NCBI GenBank assembly: GCA_017545095.1
Contig: JAFYCU010000115.1
Location: 1 to 28,500 of the forward strand
DNA length: 28,500 nt
Direction: 5' to 3'
Source of the DNA: Muribaculaceae bacterium
Lineage (GTDB): Bacteria > Bacteroidota > Bacteroidia > Bacteroidales > Muribaculaceae
The notes beneath the pieces are model-generated. The model made no database searches, was not told where the DNA came from, and saw only the letters and a list, made by a program, of their open reading frames with translations. Numbering within the stretch: position 1 is the first letter of the stretch; each line of letters begins with the position of its first letter. Below, piece after piece: positions 7,287 through 15,489 of the stretch. The position numbers were made by a program, and so were the translations under genes.

Positions 7287-8057
7287 TTATGCCATGATTT
7301 TTTCTGCCATGCGCTTGCCTGCATCGAGGGCGTTTTGCAGTTCCTCCTGCCAGTGTTCTTCGTGCCACTGCTGCTTGGCGGCAAGATTGAAGCCTCCCAT
7401 GTCGTAGCGGTCGTAGTTTTTCACCTGCAGGGTGTTCACGGCAAGGATGCGCTCTGGTTTCTCCAATGCATTGCCGATAATCATCTCGTTCTCGTTCATG
7501 TTATTCTCCTGAACGTGAACCATTTCAGCTGGAGCATTCATCGTATAGATAAATGCCGTTGGTATGCGACCCTTCGGAGGATTGCTGCTGTAGTCGTTGT
7601 ACGACAACCAGGGAAAGAACAAGCGCTCAATGAAGGCTCTGAGCTGGGCTGTAATCTGGAAGAAATACATGGGCGAGGCAAACACGATGCCGTCGGCATA
7701 GGCCGTCTCGCGCAGCGGCTCTGTGAAGTCATCTTTGCGTGCGCAGACATCGAGATACTTCGAGTTCTTCATTTTACAAGCCAGACACGATACGCAGCCC
7801 TTGCAGTTCATGTCATAGACGCGGATGGTCTTTACCTTGATTTCTTCACTGACGGATTTTGCGCCATTCGCGAAAGCCTCAATCATTGCGGCGGTGTTCA
7901 TGTTCCTGCGTGGACCGCCGTCGATTATCATAATCTTTTTCATATTGTGATTGTTTTTCGTTTCATTGGCAAGCACACTCAATGGCGACGACAAGACAGG
8001 TATGGCGGCCATTGCCATAGCCGTCTTCTTGATGAAATCACGTCTGTTCGTAGCCAT
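7287..8057 (-). CDS. Tat-signal NADPH-dependent FMN reductase / flavodoxin-fold oxidoreductase
   Basis: This 256-residue protein begins MATNRRDFIKKTAMAMAAIP, a twin-arginine signal (RRDFIK) followed by a hydrophobic stretch and an Ala-rich cleavage region near residue 30. The mature part is an FMN_red/flavodoxin-like fold: MKKIMIIDGGPRRNMNTAAM, a cysteine cluster CKGCVSCLACK (C84, C87, C90, C93) with C104, and FASPMYFFQITAQLRAFIERL. The cysteine pattern recalls iron-sulfur flavoproteins, in which a 4Fe-4S cluster passes electrons to FMN. Tat export would suit a pre-folded cofactor protein. An internal Met39 (7943) coincides with the usual cytosolic start of the family, so two forms are possible. 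First gene of a five-gene operon with its own promoter. Confidence 0.88.
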   Translation of the reverse strand: MATNRRDFIKKTAMAMAAIPVLSSPLSVLANETKNNHNMKKIMIIDGGPRRNMNTAAMIEAFANGAKSVSEEIKVKTIRVYDMNCKGCVSCLACKMKNSKYLDVCARKDDFTEPLRETAYADGIVFASPMYFFQITAQLRAFIERLFFPWLSYNDYSSNPPKGRIPTAFIYTMNAPAEMVHVQENNMNENEMIIGNALEKPERILAVNTLQVKNYDRYDMGGFNLAAKQQWHEEHWQEELQNALDAGKRMAEKIMA

Positions 8058-8077
8058 TGAATGAAGTTTTTAGGTTA

Positions 8078-8108
8078 CAAAAATACAACTTTTTGAGTAT
8101 ATCGCAAA
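8078..8108 (-). promoter_or_regulatory. Bacteroidetes-type promoter of the FMN-reductase operon
   Basis: On the minus strand TTTG (8105-8108) lies exactly 19 bp upstream of TATTTTTG (8078-8085), matching the TTTG-N19-21-TAnnTTTG consensus of the Bacteroidetes primary sigma factor. It sits about 20-28 bp upstream of the ATG at 8057 and is the only consensus match in front of the five genes down to 5399. Confidence 0.8.
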
Positions 8109-8149
8109 AAAGCGGTTATCGTACGTTTTGCTGCGTTATTTTTATGAAG

Positions 8150-8175
8150 CGAGTGAAACGATGATGGTTCGCTCG
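8150..8175 (-). terminator. Hairpin after the AraC gene, possible terminator
   Basis: CGAGTGAA (8150-8157) can pair with TTCGCTCG (8168-8175) with one G-U pair and a 10-nt loop. It lies 17 bp past the AraC stop and before the next operon's promoter. No strong T-tract follows, so a regulatory role is possible instead. Confidence 0.4.
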
Positions 8176-8191
8176 ATAGTGATATGGTTAA

Positions 8192-9106
8192 TTAAGCTGG
8201 CTGGCGGCTGCGCTTGCGATATCCGGTCGGAGTCATGCCGGTGTAACGCTTGAAATAGCGGTTGAAGTGCTGGCTGCTTTGGAAGCCGAGGCGGTATGCC
8301 ACCTCGGTAATGGTGTTGTCGGTCGCGTGCAAATCTTCTTTCGCGATGTCGATAATCTTCTGCTGGATGAATTCCAAAGGAGTTTTGCCGGTCTCCTTTT
8401 TCACTAGGTCGCCGAAGTAGTTGGGCGACAGGCAGCATTTCTCGGCAAATATTTTGACCGACGGCAGTCCGTTCATAAAGATGGCGTCCCTGTTGTGGAA
8501 ATAGTCGTTGAGAGCCTGCTCAAAGGTTGACATCACGTTGCTGTTCTCCAACTCACGAGTGATGAATTGGCGGTCGTAGAAACGAAGGCAATAGTCGAGC
8601 AACAATTCAATATTGCGACAGATGAGTTTGCGGCTAAACTTGTCAATGGGACGATTGATTTCCTCCTTGATTTTTTCGATGCAGTCGAGATAGATGCCTC
8701 GCTCGCGCTCCGACATGTGCAGAGCCTCGTTTGACGAGTACTGGAAAAAGCGGTAATCCGCCATCCCTTTGGCGAGCGATGTGCCGCGAATCAAGTCGGG
8801 GTGGAACAGCAACGCCACCACGTTGTGATCCATGCCAGGAATGGGTTTGACGGTCACCGTCTGCATCGGGGCGAAGCTCGTCACCGTACCGTCGCTATAG
8901 TCATATTCCTTATGGCCGTATGACAGCAGACAACTTCTGGTGTTCTTCAAGTACAGAGCATACACGCCATACTGCCACGTGGTCTCATTGTCAATAAACT
9001 CACGATTGGGCACGTCCTTGAGGTTGCACACCGTCACGAGCGGGTGCAAGGTCTCAATACCCAAAGCTTGGTTGAATTGGTCGATATTATCTACTCTGAA
9101 CATCAT
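8192..9106 (-). CDS. AraC-family transcriptional regulator
   Basis: This 304-residue cytosolic regulator has an N-terminal cupin-like sensing region (about 1-190) and a C-terminal double helix-turn-helix (about 205-300). The first HTH is VKIFAEKCCLSPNYFGDLVK, followed by KETGKTPLEFIQQKI. The second is ITEVAYRLGFQSSQHFNRYF, followed by KRYTGMTPTGYRK. The invariant GF and P.YR of the family are present. It lies 52 bp after the alpha/beta-hydrolase gene and 134 bp before the FMN-reductase operon, all on the same strand. It is therefore the likely regulator of one or both flanking units; this is inference from position. The inducer is unknown. Confidence 0.95.
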   Translation of the reverse strand: MMFRVDNIDQFNQALGIETLHPLVTVCNLKDVPNREFIDNETTWQYGVYALYLKNTRSCLLSYGHKEYDYSDGTVTSFAPMQTVTVKPIPGMDHNVVALLFHPDLIRGTSLAKGMADYRFFQYSSNEALHMSERERGIYLDCIEKIKEEINRPIDKFSRKLICRNIELLLDYCLRFYDRQFITRELENSNVMSTFEQALNDYFHNRDAIFMNGLPSVKIFAEKCCLSPNYFGDLVKKETGKTPLEFIQQKIIDIAKEDLHATDNTITEVAYRLGFQSSQHFNRYFKRYTGMTPTGYRKRSRQPA

Positions 9107-9158
9107 CGTATATACTTAACGTGAAACGACACCTATTTATTTGATAATCTTCTTTGTT

Positions 9159-10283
9159 TCACTGTTTGAAGTGGGCATTGAAGAAGTCAGAAATCTTGTC
9201 GTATGGAATCATGCCGTTCTTGTCGTCGTAGAGGTCAGTGTGGACTGCACCAGGGATGATATAGAGTTCCTTGTTGCCCTCGACGATGCTCAAGTTATTA
9301 CCATCGCCCAGATTCGTGGGAATTACAGGTTTTTTGCCTGTCATTTTCTCAAATGCTGTCTCGCTGAAATAGCGACTGTGGGCATACTCGCCGTGGATAA
9401 GCAGCACGGGGTTGGAAATCTCGTGGGCATAGCAGAGCAGAGGCTGGTTGAGGAACGACTGGCAGCCTATGACGTTCCAGCCGTCGTTGGAGCCGCCTGA
9501 GCGCTTGTGATATCCGCGAGGGGTTGTGTAGTAGTCGCTGTACTCCTTCACAAACTGCGGAGCCGCATAAGGCAGGTCGGATTGCTTGGGTACGCCACCG
9601 CCACGCTTGTAAGTGCCAGCGCGGAAGTCCTCGGTGCGTTGCTGAGCAATGGCCAGACGCAGCTTGTCGCGGAATTCCTTAGTGTCCTCGGCATCGTTGT
9701 AGTTGTTGGCTATCTGACGACTCATGTCGTACATCGTCGAGGCAACGGTGGCTTTGATGCGAGGGTCGAGAGCGGCAGCGTTGATGGCCATGCCGCCCCA
9801 GCCGCAAATGCCGATGATGCCTATTCGCTCCGGGTCAACATTATCCTGCACCGAAAGGAAATCGACGGCGGCAAGAAAGTCTTCGGTATTGATGTCGGGC
9901 GAAGCCATCTGCCGTGGATCACCACCGCTCTCACCAGTGAACGAGGGGTCGAAAGCGATGGTCAGGAATCCTCGCTCAGCCATGTGCTGGGCGTAAAGCC
10001 CGGATACTTGCTCTTTCACTGCGCCGAAAGGTCCACTCACTGCGATGGCCGGGAGTTTGCCTTTGGCATCTTTCGGCGTGTACATGTCGGCTGCCAGTTC
10101 GATGCCATAACGGTTCTTGAACGTGACCTTCTTGTGGTCAACCTTGTCACTCTTGGGAAACACTTTGTCCCATTCCTGTGTAAGTTGTAATGTGGTGTCC
10201 ATGTTTTGTCCGTTTTTACCATCTGTGCTGCACGACTGGAGTGTCAATCCCAAGAGCAGGGCAGCTAATATTGCCTGTTTCAT
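9159..10283 (-). CDS. Lipoprotein alpha/beta hydrolase (dienelactone hydrolase/X-Pro peptidase-like)
   Basis: 374 residues. MKQAILAALLLGLTLQSC is a lipoprotein signal with lipidated C18. The mature part is a complete alpha/beta hydrolase resembling YcjY-type and DLH-type enzymes: LAADMYTP, AIAVSGPFG, GFLTIAFDPSFTGESGG, then the nucleophile elbow IGIIGICGWGGMAINAA with Cys160 where serine is usual. Late elements are PVLLIHGEYAHSRYF and IPGAVHTDLYD (catalytic His about 348). Family members cleave esters or lactones; the substrate is unknown. It is only 13 bp downstream of the flavodoxin-fusion gene and shares its transcript, so an envelope hydrolase is paired with an envelope flavoprotein. Confidence 0.9.
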   Translation of the reverse strand: MKQAILAALLLGLTLQSCSTDGKNGQNMDTTLQLTQEWDKVFPKSDKVDHKKVTFKNRYGIELAADMYTPKDAKGKLPAIAVSGPFGAVKEQVSGLYAQHMAERGFLTIAFDPSFTGESGGDPRQMASPDINTEDFLAAVDFLSVQDNVDPERIGIIGICGWGGMAINAAALDPRIKATVASTMYDMSRQIANNYNDAEDTKEFRDKLRLAIAQQRTEDFRAGTYKRGGGVPKQSDLPYAAPQFVKEYSDYYTTPRGYHKRSGGSNDGWNVIGCQSFLNQPLLCYAHEISNPVLLIHGEYAHSRYFSETAFEKMTGKKPVIPTNLGDGNNLSIVEGNKELYIIPGAVHTDLYDDKNGMIPYDKISDFFNAHFKQ

Positions 10284-10296
10284 TGTTGTGAATTGT

Positions 10297-11475
10297 TTAG
10301 TTGGCGCGTTTTCCCAGCAAGATGTCGATGAGGATGCTTACGTCGCCCACATCGATTACAGCATTGTGGTCAAGGTCGGCCTTGTCGAGGTTTTGTTCAA
10401 TTTTTCTCAACACCATATCGATGATGATGTTCACATCGGCCACGTCAACCATGCCATCGCCATTCAGGTCGTGGGCGGCTGTTGATGCACCTGAGATGGA
10501 GTCATAATCGATGGCCTCGAGCCAGTTCTGTATTAACGTGGCTCGGTTGGCGTGGTTGCTGGCATTAATCCACAGGTTGCTGAAGTAGATGCCGTTTGGT
10601 ACGAGCCGCTTGCAGTCGGCCACCACACCGCTGATGCCCGATGAGTGGCTTGACACAATCAGCCCGACATGCTTGCCGGCCATCTCCGCCCCATGATGAA
10701 ACAGATAGGTTTGCATGATGGCGGCCATCTGGCTCCACCACAAGGGTGTGACAATGATATAGGTGTTGTAGTTGGCAAGGTCCACATCCACGGGGTCGAT
10801 GGCGGGATAACTGTCGGGCGAGTCAGGATTGGCATTGATAGCGTTCAGCAACTGCGTTCCCACAGCGTAGCCGTTGGCCTCGTACCGTTGCGTCTTGTCG
10901 GCCGGCTCGATGCGCACCACGTCGGCCTCAATCTGCGAGGTGAGCGTCTGCACAATCTCGTGGCAGTTGCCTGTGTAGCTATAGTACACAACGAGCGTTT
11001 TGGATTTGGGCTCATGACTGGGCGGTAGCGACAGAGTCACCCCAATATTGCTCTGTCCGGCCTTGAGGAATGTTGCAAGTTCACTGTCACTGAGCCCGTC
11101 AATCTTGCCCAGACGGGTATAGCTCCACGAGTTGGAGCCATACATCAGGCAGATGTTGCTGCCGTTGTAAAGAATCACATCGCCGGGTTGTGCGGTAATC
11201 TGCTCATTGCTCGTTGGCAAAGAGAAACCCAGCGCACCCCAAATCTCGAAACCTCCACTGGAGTTGAGGGTGACGGTCACTGCACCTTCTTGCAACTTGG
11301 CGACGAGTGCTTGAGTGGCGGAGTTGTCATAGAGCGTGACAGATTGTGTGGCACCATCAATGGTGATGTTCATCTTTTGCGTCATGGTGTTCTGAGCCAT
11401 AACGTTGTTGTCGATTAAACAGCCACAAAGTATCATGACCGCCATCATCAATAGAGTGCTGGAAAACGTTTTCAT
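10297..11475 (-). CDS. Exported cyclophilin-like / flavodoxin / dockerin-like fusion protein
   Basis: This 392-residue protein has four parts in order. (a) Signal sequence MKTFSSTLLMMAVMILCGC with a possible lipobox at C19, or cleavage after VMAQ. (b) A cyclophilin-like domain, about 34-125 (MNITIDGATQSVTLYDNSAT, FEIWGALGFSLPTSNEQ, PGDVILYNGSNICLMY). (c) A flavodoxin domain, about 158-325, with FMN phosphate loop YSYTGNC (165-171), TPLWWSQMAAIMQTYL and VSSHSSGISG. (d) Two dockerin-like EF-hand repeats, 336-388: DLNGDGMVDVADVN is canonical, while DLDHNAVIDVGDVS is degenerate at loop position 6. Cyclophilin-like plus flavodoxin occurs in Bacteroidales proteins; adding a dockerin module to an electron carrier is unusual. 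It is first in a transcript with the hydrolase, behind a -7 box at 11522. Confidence 0.88.
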   Translation of the reverse strand: MKTFSSTLLMMAVMILCGCLIDNNVMAQNTMTQKMNITIDGATQSVTLYDNSATQALVAKLQEGAVTVTLNSSGGFEIWGALGFSLPTSNEQITAQPGDVILYNGSNICLMYGSNSWSYTRLGKIDGLSDSELATFLKAGQSNIGVTLSLPPSHEPKSKTLVVYYSYTGNCHEIVQTLTSQIEADVVRIEPADKTQRYEANGYAVGTQLLNAINANPDSPDSYPAIDPVDVDLANYNTYIIVTPLWWSQMAAIMQTYLFHHGAEMAGKHVGLIVSSHSSGISGVVADCKRLVPNGIYFSNLWINASNHANRATLIQNWLEAIDYDSISGASTAAHDLNGDGMVDVADVNIIIDMVLRKIEQNLDKADLDHNAVIDVGDVSILIDILLGKRAN

Positions 11476-11521
11476 AGATGTTCTATTTTATTAGTACGTG
11501 ATTGAGTTGCTTTTTCGGCTG

Positions 11522-11529
11522 CAAAATTA
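11522..11529 (-). promoter_or_regulatory. Candidate -7 box for the flavodoxin-fusion gene
   Basis: TAATTTTG on the minus strand, about 47 bp upstream of the ATG at 11475, within TAATTTTGCAGC. The same string precedes the 19427 gene. No TTTG lies at the 19-21 bp spacing, so this is a half match only. Confidence 0.5.
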
Positions 11530-11849
11530 GTCACTATTTTTTCATGCGGTTGTGACCATTTTACTGAAATTTGTGCTCAATTTACGGAAACAGTATTTTT
11601 TGAACGAAAAGAGATAGCGTCGGGTAACTGCTGCAGACATCCGCTCTGATTGCACACCTGCCGGAAAAGGGCACCAATGTTACAAAGCACGATGGCAATG
11701 ATTAGGCTGGTATAAAAATAACCAAGAGAAAATGCCGCTGCCCAGCCTGAATAGCAATGGCATAGAACTACCCTTGGCTGAATAGTGCCCAGTCATGAAC
11801 AAAAAACCTAATAATTATTAATTTCTTTCTTCCATTGAGAAAATATTGC
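11530..11849. other. Gene-free divergent intergenic region
   Basis: This 320-bp stretch separates the divergent flavodoxin-fusion and C10-protease genes. Neither strand holds an ATG-started gene I can support. A minus-strand frame (11577-11792) is open for about 71 codons and contains a hydrophobic run (SLGYFYTSLIIAIVLCNIGA), but it has no ATG. The stretch becomes A/T-rich toward the protease promoter. No repeats or hairpins stood out. Confidence 0.4.
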
Positions 11850-11857
11850 TATTTTTG
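11850..11857 (+). promoter_or_regulatory. Candidate -7 box for the C10 protease gene
   Basis: TATTTTTG fits TAnnTTTG and lies about 90 bp upstream of the ATG at 11946. A T-rich TTTCTTTC stands in the -33 region, but no exact TTTG. Confidence 0.45.
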
Positions 11858-11945
11858 CTGCCCGAAATGCTTTCACCTTTGTATTTTGGTGCGGGCGTGA
11901 ATTAAGTTGGGACAGACAACTTTTACTAATCAAATATTTCCAAAG

Positions 11946-14900
11946 ATGAGAAAATTCACTTTTGTTTTTGTGGCCATGGCACTGCTGGTGTCGCTTGCCG
12001 CTATGGGTGCACCTGTCAGCCGGCAGCAAGCGCTTGCCGAGGCCACGGCCTTTGTCCAGCAACGTCAGGTGTCTAACGGTGCGTTGCGCTTGGCAACCCA
12101 TGCCCCACGCTTTCAGGCAGCTGCCGACATGGGCTACTACTATGTGTTCAACATCGGCTCTGGAGGCTTTGTGATTGTGAGCGGCGACGACCGCACCAAT
12201 CCCGTGCTCGGCTTTTCGACCGAGGGTGCTTTCGACCCCGACCGCGTGCCGGTGAACATGCAGAATTGGCTCGATGGCTATGTTGGCCAAATAAAGGTCT
12301 TGGATGCGATGGACAATGCTCAGGCAGCCCAGGCTCTTGCCTTGCCGCGTCGCGCCACTGTGGTCGACACGCGCAACTCCATCGCCCCACTGCTTACCAC
12401 CAAGTGGGACCAGGCCACTCCCTACTGGAACGAGTGTCCCGAGTTTATGAGCATCAACGAGAATGGTGACACCATCGGTGAGCTGGCCTATGCCGGTTGT
12501 GTGGCCACGGCCATGGCACAGGTCATGAAGTTCCACAACTGGCCCGAGCAGACCACCAAGGTGATTCCGTCTTACGACTTCACTATCTCCAACGGCGACT
12601 TTACCTATTCCACTGTGCAGATGGAGGAACTGCCAGTGACCACTTTCGACTGGGCACACATGCGCGACAGCTACACCGGCAGCGAGGATGAGGTCTACAC
12701 CACTGCCGTGGCTCACCTTGTCTATTATGCTGGAGCATCGGTGAAGATGCAGTATGGACTCTCGGGTTCGGGAGCCTACACCGATGACATCCCCAAGGGA
12801 TTTACCGAGTATTTCGCCTACGACCGCAACACCATCCAAATCAAGTTCCGTACCGACTTCACCCAGCACGACTGGAACGAGCTCGTGTATCAAGAGCTCG
12901 CGCAGGGCCGCCCCATGATTTACAACGGCACGGCCGGGAGCGGCGGCGGACATTCGTTTGTGTGCGACGGATATGAGTATGGCGACTACTACCACATCAA
13001 CTGGGGATGGGGCGGCATGGGCAACGGCTACTTCCAGCTGGCCATCCTCAACCCGCACGAGAGCGGCATTGGCGGCTCCACCAGTGCCGAGGGCTACAAT
13101 ATGAAGCAGAACGTGATTATCGGCATTCAGCCCGGTGACCCCAATGACCCTGGCACCGAACCCGAGGTGGTGCACGCGCTCACGGCCACGGGCATCACCA
13201 CCGGCTTCTCGGGCGCACTCGAGCGCGAGAACCAAACCGAGGGATTCAGCATCTACAAGCGCAAGACCTTCAAAATCAATTTTGCCGACCATGTGGGCAC
13301 ACAAAAGAAATACGACGTAGGTGTGGCACTCTATGATACCGACATGAACTTTGTGCAGATGGTCATCAACCGGGGCACCTATGCCGTGGCCCTCACCTCG
13401 GCGCTTGGCAGCTACGAGAACCTGGGTGGGAACATCGATGCGCGCTATGCTGTCAAGTTTGCAGCAGGACTCATAGGCAACTACCGCATGGTGCCTGTGT
13501 ATCAGCTGCAAGGAACCACCGAGTGGAAACCCATGCTCGAAACCGACCGTTACTACCTTGATGTGGTGATTACCGCCACCACTGCCACCTTCACCGAGCA
13601 TCCCATGCTCGACCTGGTGGCCACCAACTACGAGTGTGTGGGCGGCGAGAAGGTGGGCAGCCCCGAGCAGGTGAACGTCACCCTGCACAACAACAGTGCC
13701 GACCGCTTCTTCGGCAACCTCTATTTGTGGTTCGGCAACCAGCAAATCGATGAGTTCTCTCAGTACACTACCACCTTGCAGGCCGAGGTGCTGCCCGGTC
13801 AGGACGCCGTGGTGACATTCAACCTTACCCCGCAGAATGCCGGCACGCAGCAGCTGCGCATCTCCTATGACGAGAGCGGTAACCAGTGGGTGAGCGGAAC
13901 GGGGTCGGTCACCGTGACCGAGACCGTGGAGAGCGTCATGAACCTGGGCGTGGCCATTGAGGCCGTGAATGCTACCGATGGCATCATCTACGACACCCAC
14001 GCGCGCTTCCGCGCCGATGTCACCAACAACGGCACGGGCGAGTACAACAAGTATGTGCTCGCGCCGCTGTTCCTCGTCCACAAGGATGAGCAGGGCAACG
14101 TGCTCGGCGGCGAGATGGTCACCTATAAGCAGAGTGCGCTCAGCCTGCAGCCCGGCGAGACCAAGACGCTCTATTTCGACTTCGACAACCTGGGCTACGA
14201 CCAAACCTATTCGATGAACCTCTATGGCCGCAACGAGAACGACGCTTTGGTCAACCTGGTGCAGGCGGGGCAATCGGTCCTCTACGATGTGCGTCACGGA
14301 CTGGTGGTGTGGACCTCCGACGACCTGGGAGAGGGGAGACCCGCAGCGGGCGACATCGTTATCCCCGACAGCGCCATCGCCGTGCGCCTCGAGGGGCTGG
14401 ACATCACAAGCGTCACGCCCAATGACAATCCTAACACCATCTATCTGATTGGGGCCGACGAGGTGGTGCCTGCCGGACTCGAAGGCTGCAACGTGGTGCG
14501 CGGCAACCAGGCCGAGTGCATCGTCCTCAAGGATGGTTATCCCTATTTCACCCCGCAGAGTTTTACCGCAGCACAAGTGACCTATGAGCGCAAGTTTGCC
14601 CAGTCGCGCCGTCCGGGCGAGTGTGCCGCCTGGAGCACCATTGTGCTGCCCTTTGCACCGCAGACCATCACCGCCAATGGTGAGACCCTCAACTTGTGCG
14701 ACGATGACAACACCGCTAGTGGACAGCTGTGGGTGGAACGGTTCGCGCAGGAAATCGACGGACTGCCGGCTTTTGAGTGCGTCACCGAGATGGAGGCCAA
14801 TGTGCCCTATCTTGTTGCCGCTGCGCAGCCCGTCGTGGGCAAGGCCGTGCTGTGGCAGGCCGCCAATGTGCAGCTCAAGGCCGAACCCATAGCCTATACC

Positions 14901-15284
14901 AGTGGCGAGAACTACCTGATGGCGGGCACCTTTGTGCCGCTGTTCATGCAGGCAGTGTATGTCTCGGACGATTACGAAAGCATTGCCACGCTCATGCGCA
15001 GCTGCCATGTGGCACCCTTCCGCGCCTATTTCAAGCGGCTGGGAGGCGATGTCGAAGATCATGGACAAATCAACTTCCCTGGCGATGGCTGGATGCCGCC
15101 GCTCACCCCCGGCGATGTGAACCTGGATGGCAACATCGACATCGATGATGTAAACGCGTTGGTGAACGTGATTCTGGAGCAAGTGGCTCCCGGTTTCTAT
15201 GGCGGCGATCCCGATGTGAACGGCGACGGCAGTATCGACATCGACGATATCAACGCCCTCATCAACATCATCCTCGCCAACTGA
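11946..15284 (+). CDS. Secreted C10 (streptopain-like) cysteine protease with dockerin-like C-terminus
   Basis: 1112 residues from the ATG at 11946. That start is chosen over an in-frame start 13 codons earlier because MRKFTFVFVAMALLVSLAAM is a clean signal peptide. Residues about 22-115 form a Spi-type propeptide (SRQQALAEATAFVQQ, GGFVIVSGDDRTNPVLGFS). The peptidase follows: catalytic Cys185 in YAGCVATAMAQVMKFH, catalytic His336 in GGGHSFVCDGY, then HINWGWGGMGNGYFQL. Beyond about 410 come Ig/CARDB-like segments (about 550-770) and a module typical of large Bacteroidales secreted proteins (about 820-1040, STIVLPFAPQTI). Residues 1056-1112 are two intact dockerin-like EF-hand loops, DVNLDGNIDIDDVN and DVNGDGSIDIDDIN. 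The enzyme is likely autoprocessed outside the cell and acts on host or dietary protein. Streptopain itself is about 400 residues. Confidence 0.95.
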   Translation: MRKFTFVFVAMALLVSLAAMGAPVSRQQALAEATAFVQQRQVSNGALRLATHAPRFQAAADMGYYYVFNIGSGGFVIVSGDDRTNPVLGFSTEGAFDPDRVPVNMQNWLDGYVGQIKVLDAMDNAQAAQALALPRRATVVDTRNSIAPLLTTKWDQATPYWNECPEFMSINENGDTIGELAYAGCVATAMAQVMKFHNWPEQTTKVIPSYDFTISNGDFTYSTVQMEELPVTTFDWAHMRDSYTGSEDEVYTTAVAHLVYYAGASVKMQYGLSGSGAYTDDIPKGFTEYFAYDRNTIQIKFRTDFTQHDWNELVYQELAQGRPMIYNGTAGSGGGHSFVCDGYEYGDYYHINWGWGGMGNGYFQLAILNPHESGIGGSTSAEGYNMKQNVIIGIQPGDPNDPGTEPEVVHALTATGITTGFSGALERENQTEGFSIYKRKTFKINFADHVGTQKKYDVGVALYDTDMNFVQMVINRGTYAVALTSALGSYENLGGNIDARYAVKFAAGLIGNYRMVPVYQLQGTTEWKPMLETDRYYLDVVITATTATFTEHPMLDLVATNYECVGGEKVGSPEQVNVTLHNNSADRFFGNLYLWFGNQQIDEFSQYTTTLQAEVLPGQDAVVTFNLTPQNAGTQQLRISYDESGNQWVSGTGSVTVTETVESVMNLGVAIEAVNATDGIIYDTHARFRADVTNNGTGEYNKYVLAPLFLVHKDEQGNVLGGEMVTYKQSALSLQPGETKTLYFDFDNLGYDQTYSMNLYGRNENDALVNLVQAGQSVLYDVRHGLVVWTSDDLGEGRPAAGDIVIPDSAIAVRLEGLDITSVTPNDNPNTIYLIGADEVVPAGLEGCNVVRGNQAECIVLKDGYPYFTPQSFTAAQVTYERKFAQSRRPGECAAWSTIVLPFAPQTITANGETLNLCDDDNTASGQLWVERFAQEIDGLPAFECVTEMEANVPYLVAAAQPVVGKAVLWQAANVQLKAEPIAYTSGENYLMAGTFVPLFMQAVYVSDDYESIATLMRSCHVAPFRAYFKRLGGDVEDHGQINFPGDGWMPPLTPGDVNLDGNIDIDDVNALVNVILEQVAPGFYGGDPDVNGDGSIDIDDINALINIILAN

Positions 15285-15337
15285 TGAAAACCACCGCTCA
15301 AGCCCCTGAGGACAGAACTTGAGAGCACCATCACCGA

Positions 15338-15387
15338 ATACACAAATCCGCAAGGACATAATAAAAGTTCCTTGCGGATTTGTGTAT
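15338..15387. terminator. 19-bp perfect inverted repeat between convergent genes
   Basis: 15338-15356 (ATACACAAATCCGCAAGGA) is the exact reverse complement of 15369-15387, with a 12-nt A/T-rich loop. It lies 54 bp past the protease stop and about 100 bp past the opposite gene's stop. This is the expected place for a shared bidirectional terminator. No T-run follows on either strand, so it may instead act as a 3'-end stabilising stem. Confidence 0.7.
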
Positions 15388-15489
15388 CAAGATGCAGGAA
15401 TAGAACCATCCGGAAACCTTGGATTCCCGATTAAGAACCGCTTAGAATCCCTATTTTGCGTAAGCTCCCATCCCTCACGAGCTCATCGC

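Noticed and set aside
8142..8438. 98-codon minus-strand frame over the 3' end of the AraC gene
   Set aside because: It overlaps the helix-turn-helix coding sequence in another frame; the AraC frame explains the conservation.
11808..15359. Antisense open frame of about 1183 codons covering the whole C10 protease gene
   Set aside because: It is longer than the real gene, but its product is rich in His, Val and Gly with no domain, and starts at no plausible signal. The plus-strand frame carries clear protease motifs. The antisense openness follows from GC-rich, codon-biased sequence.
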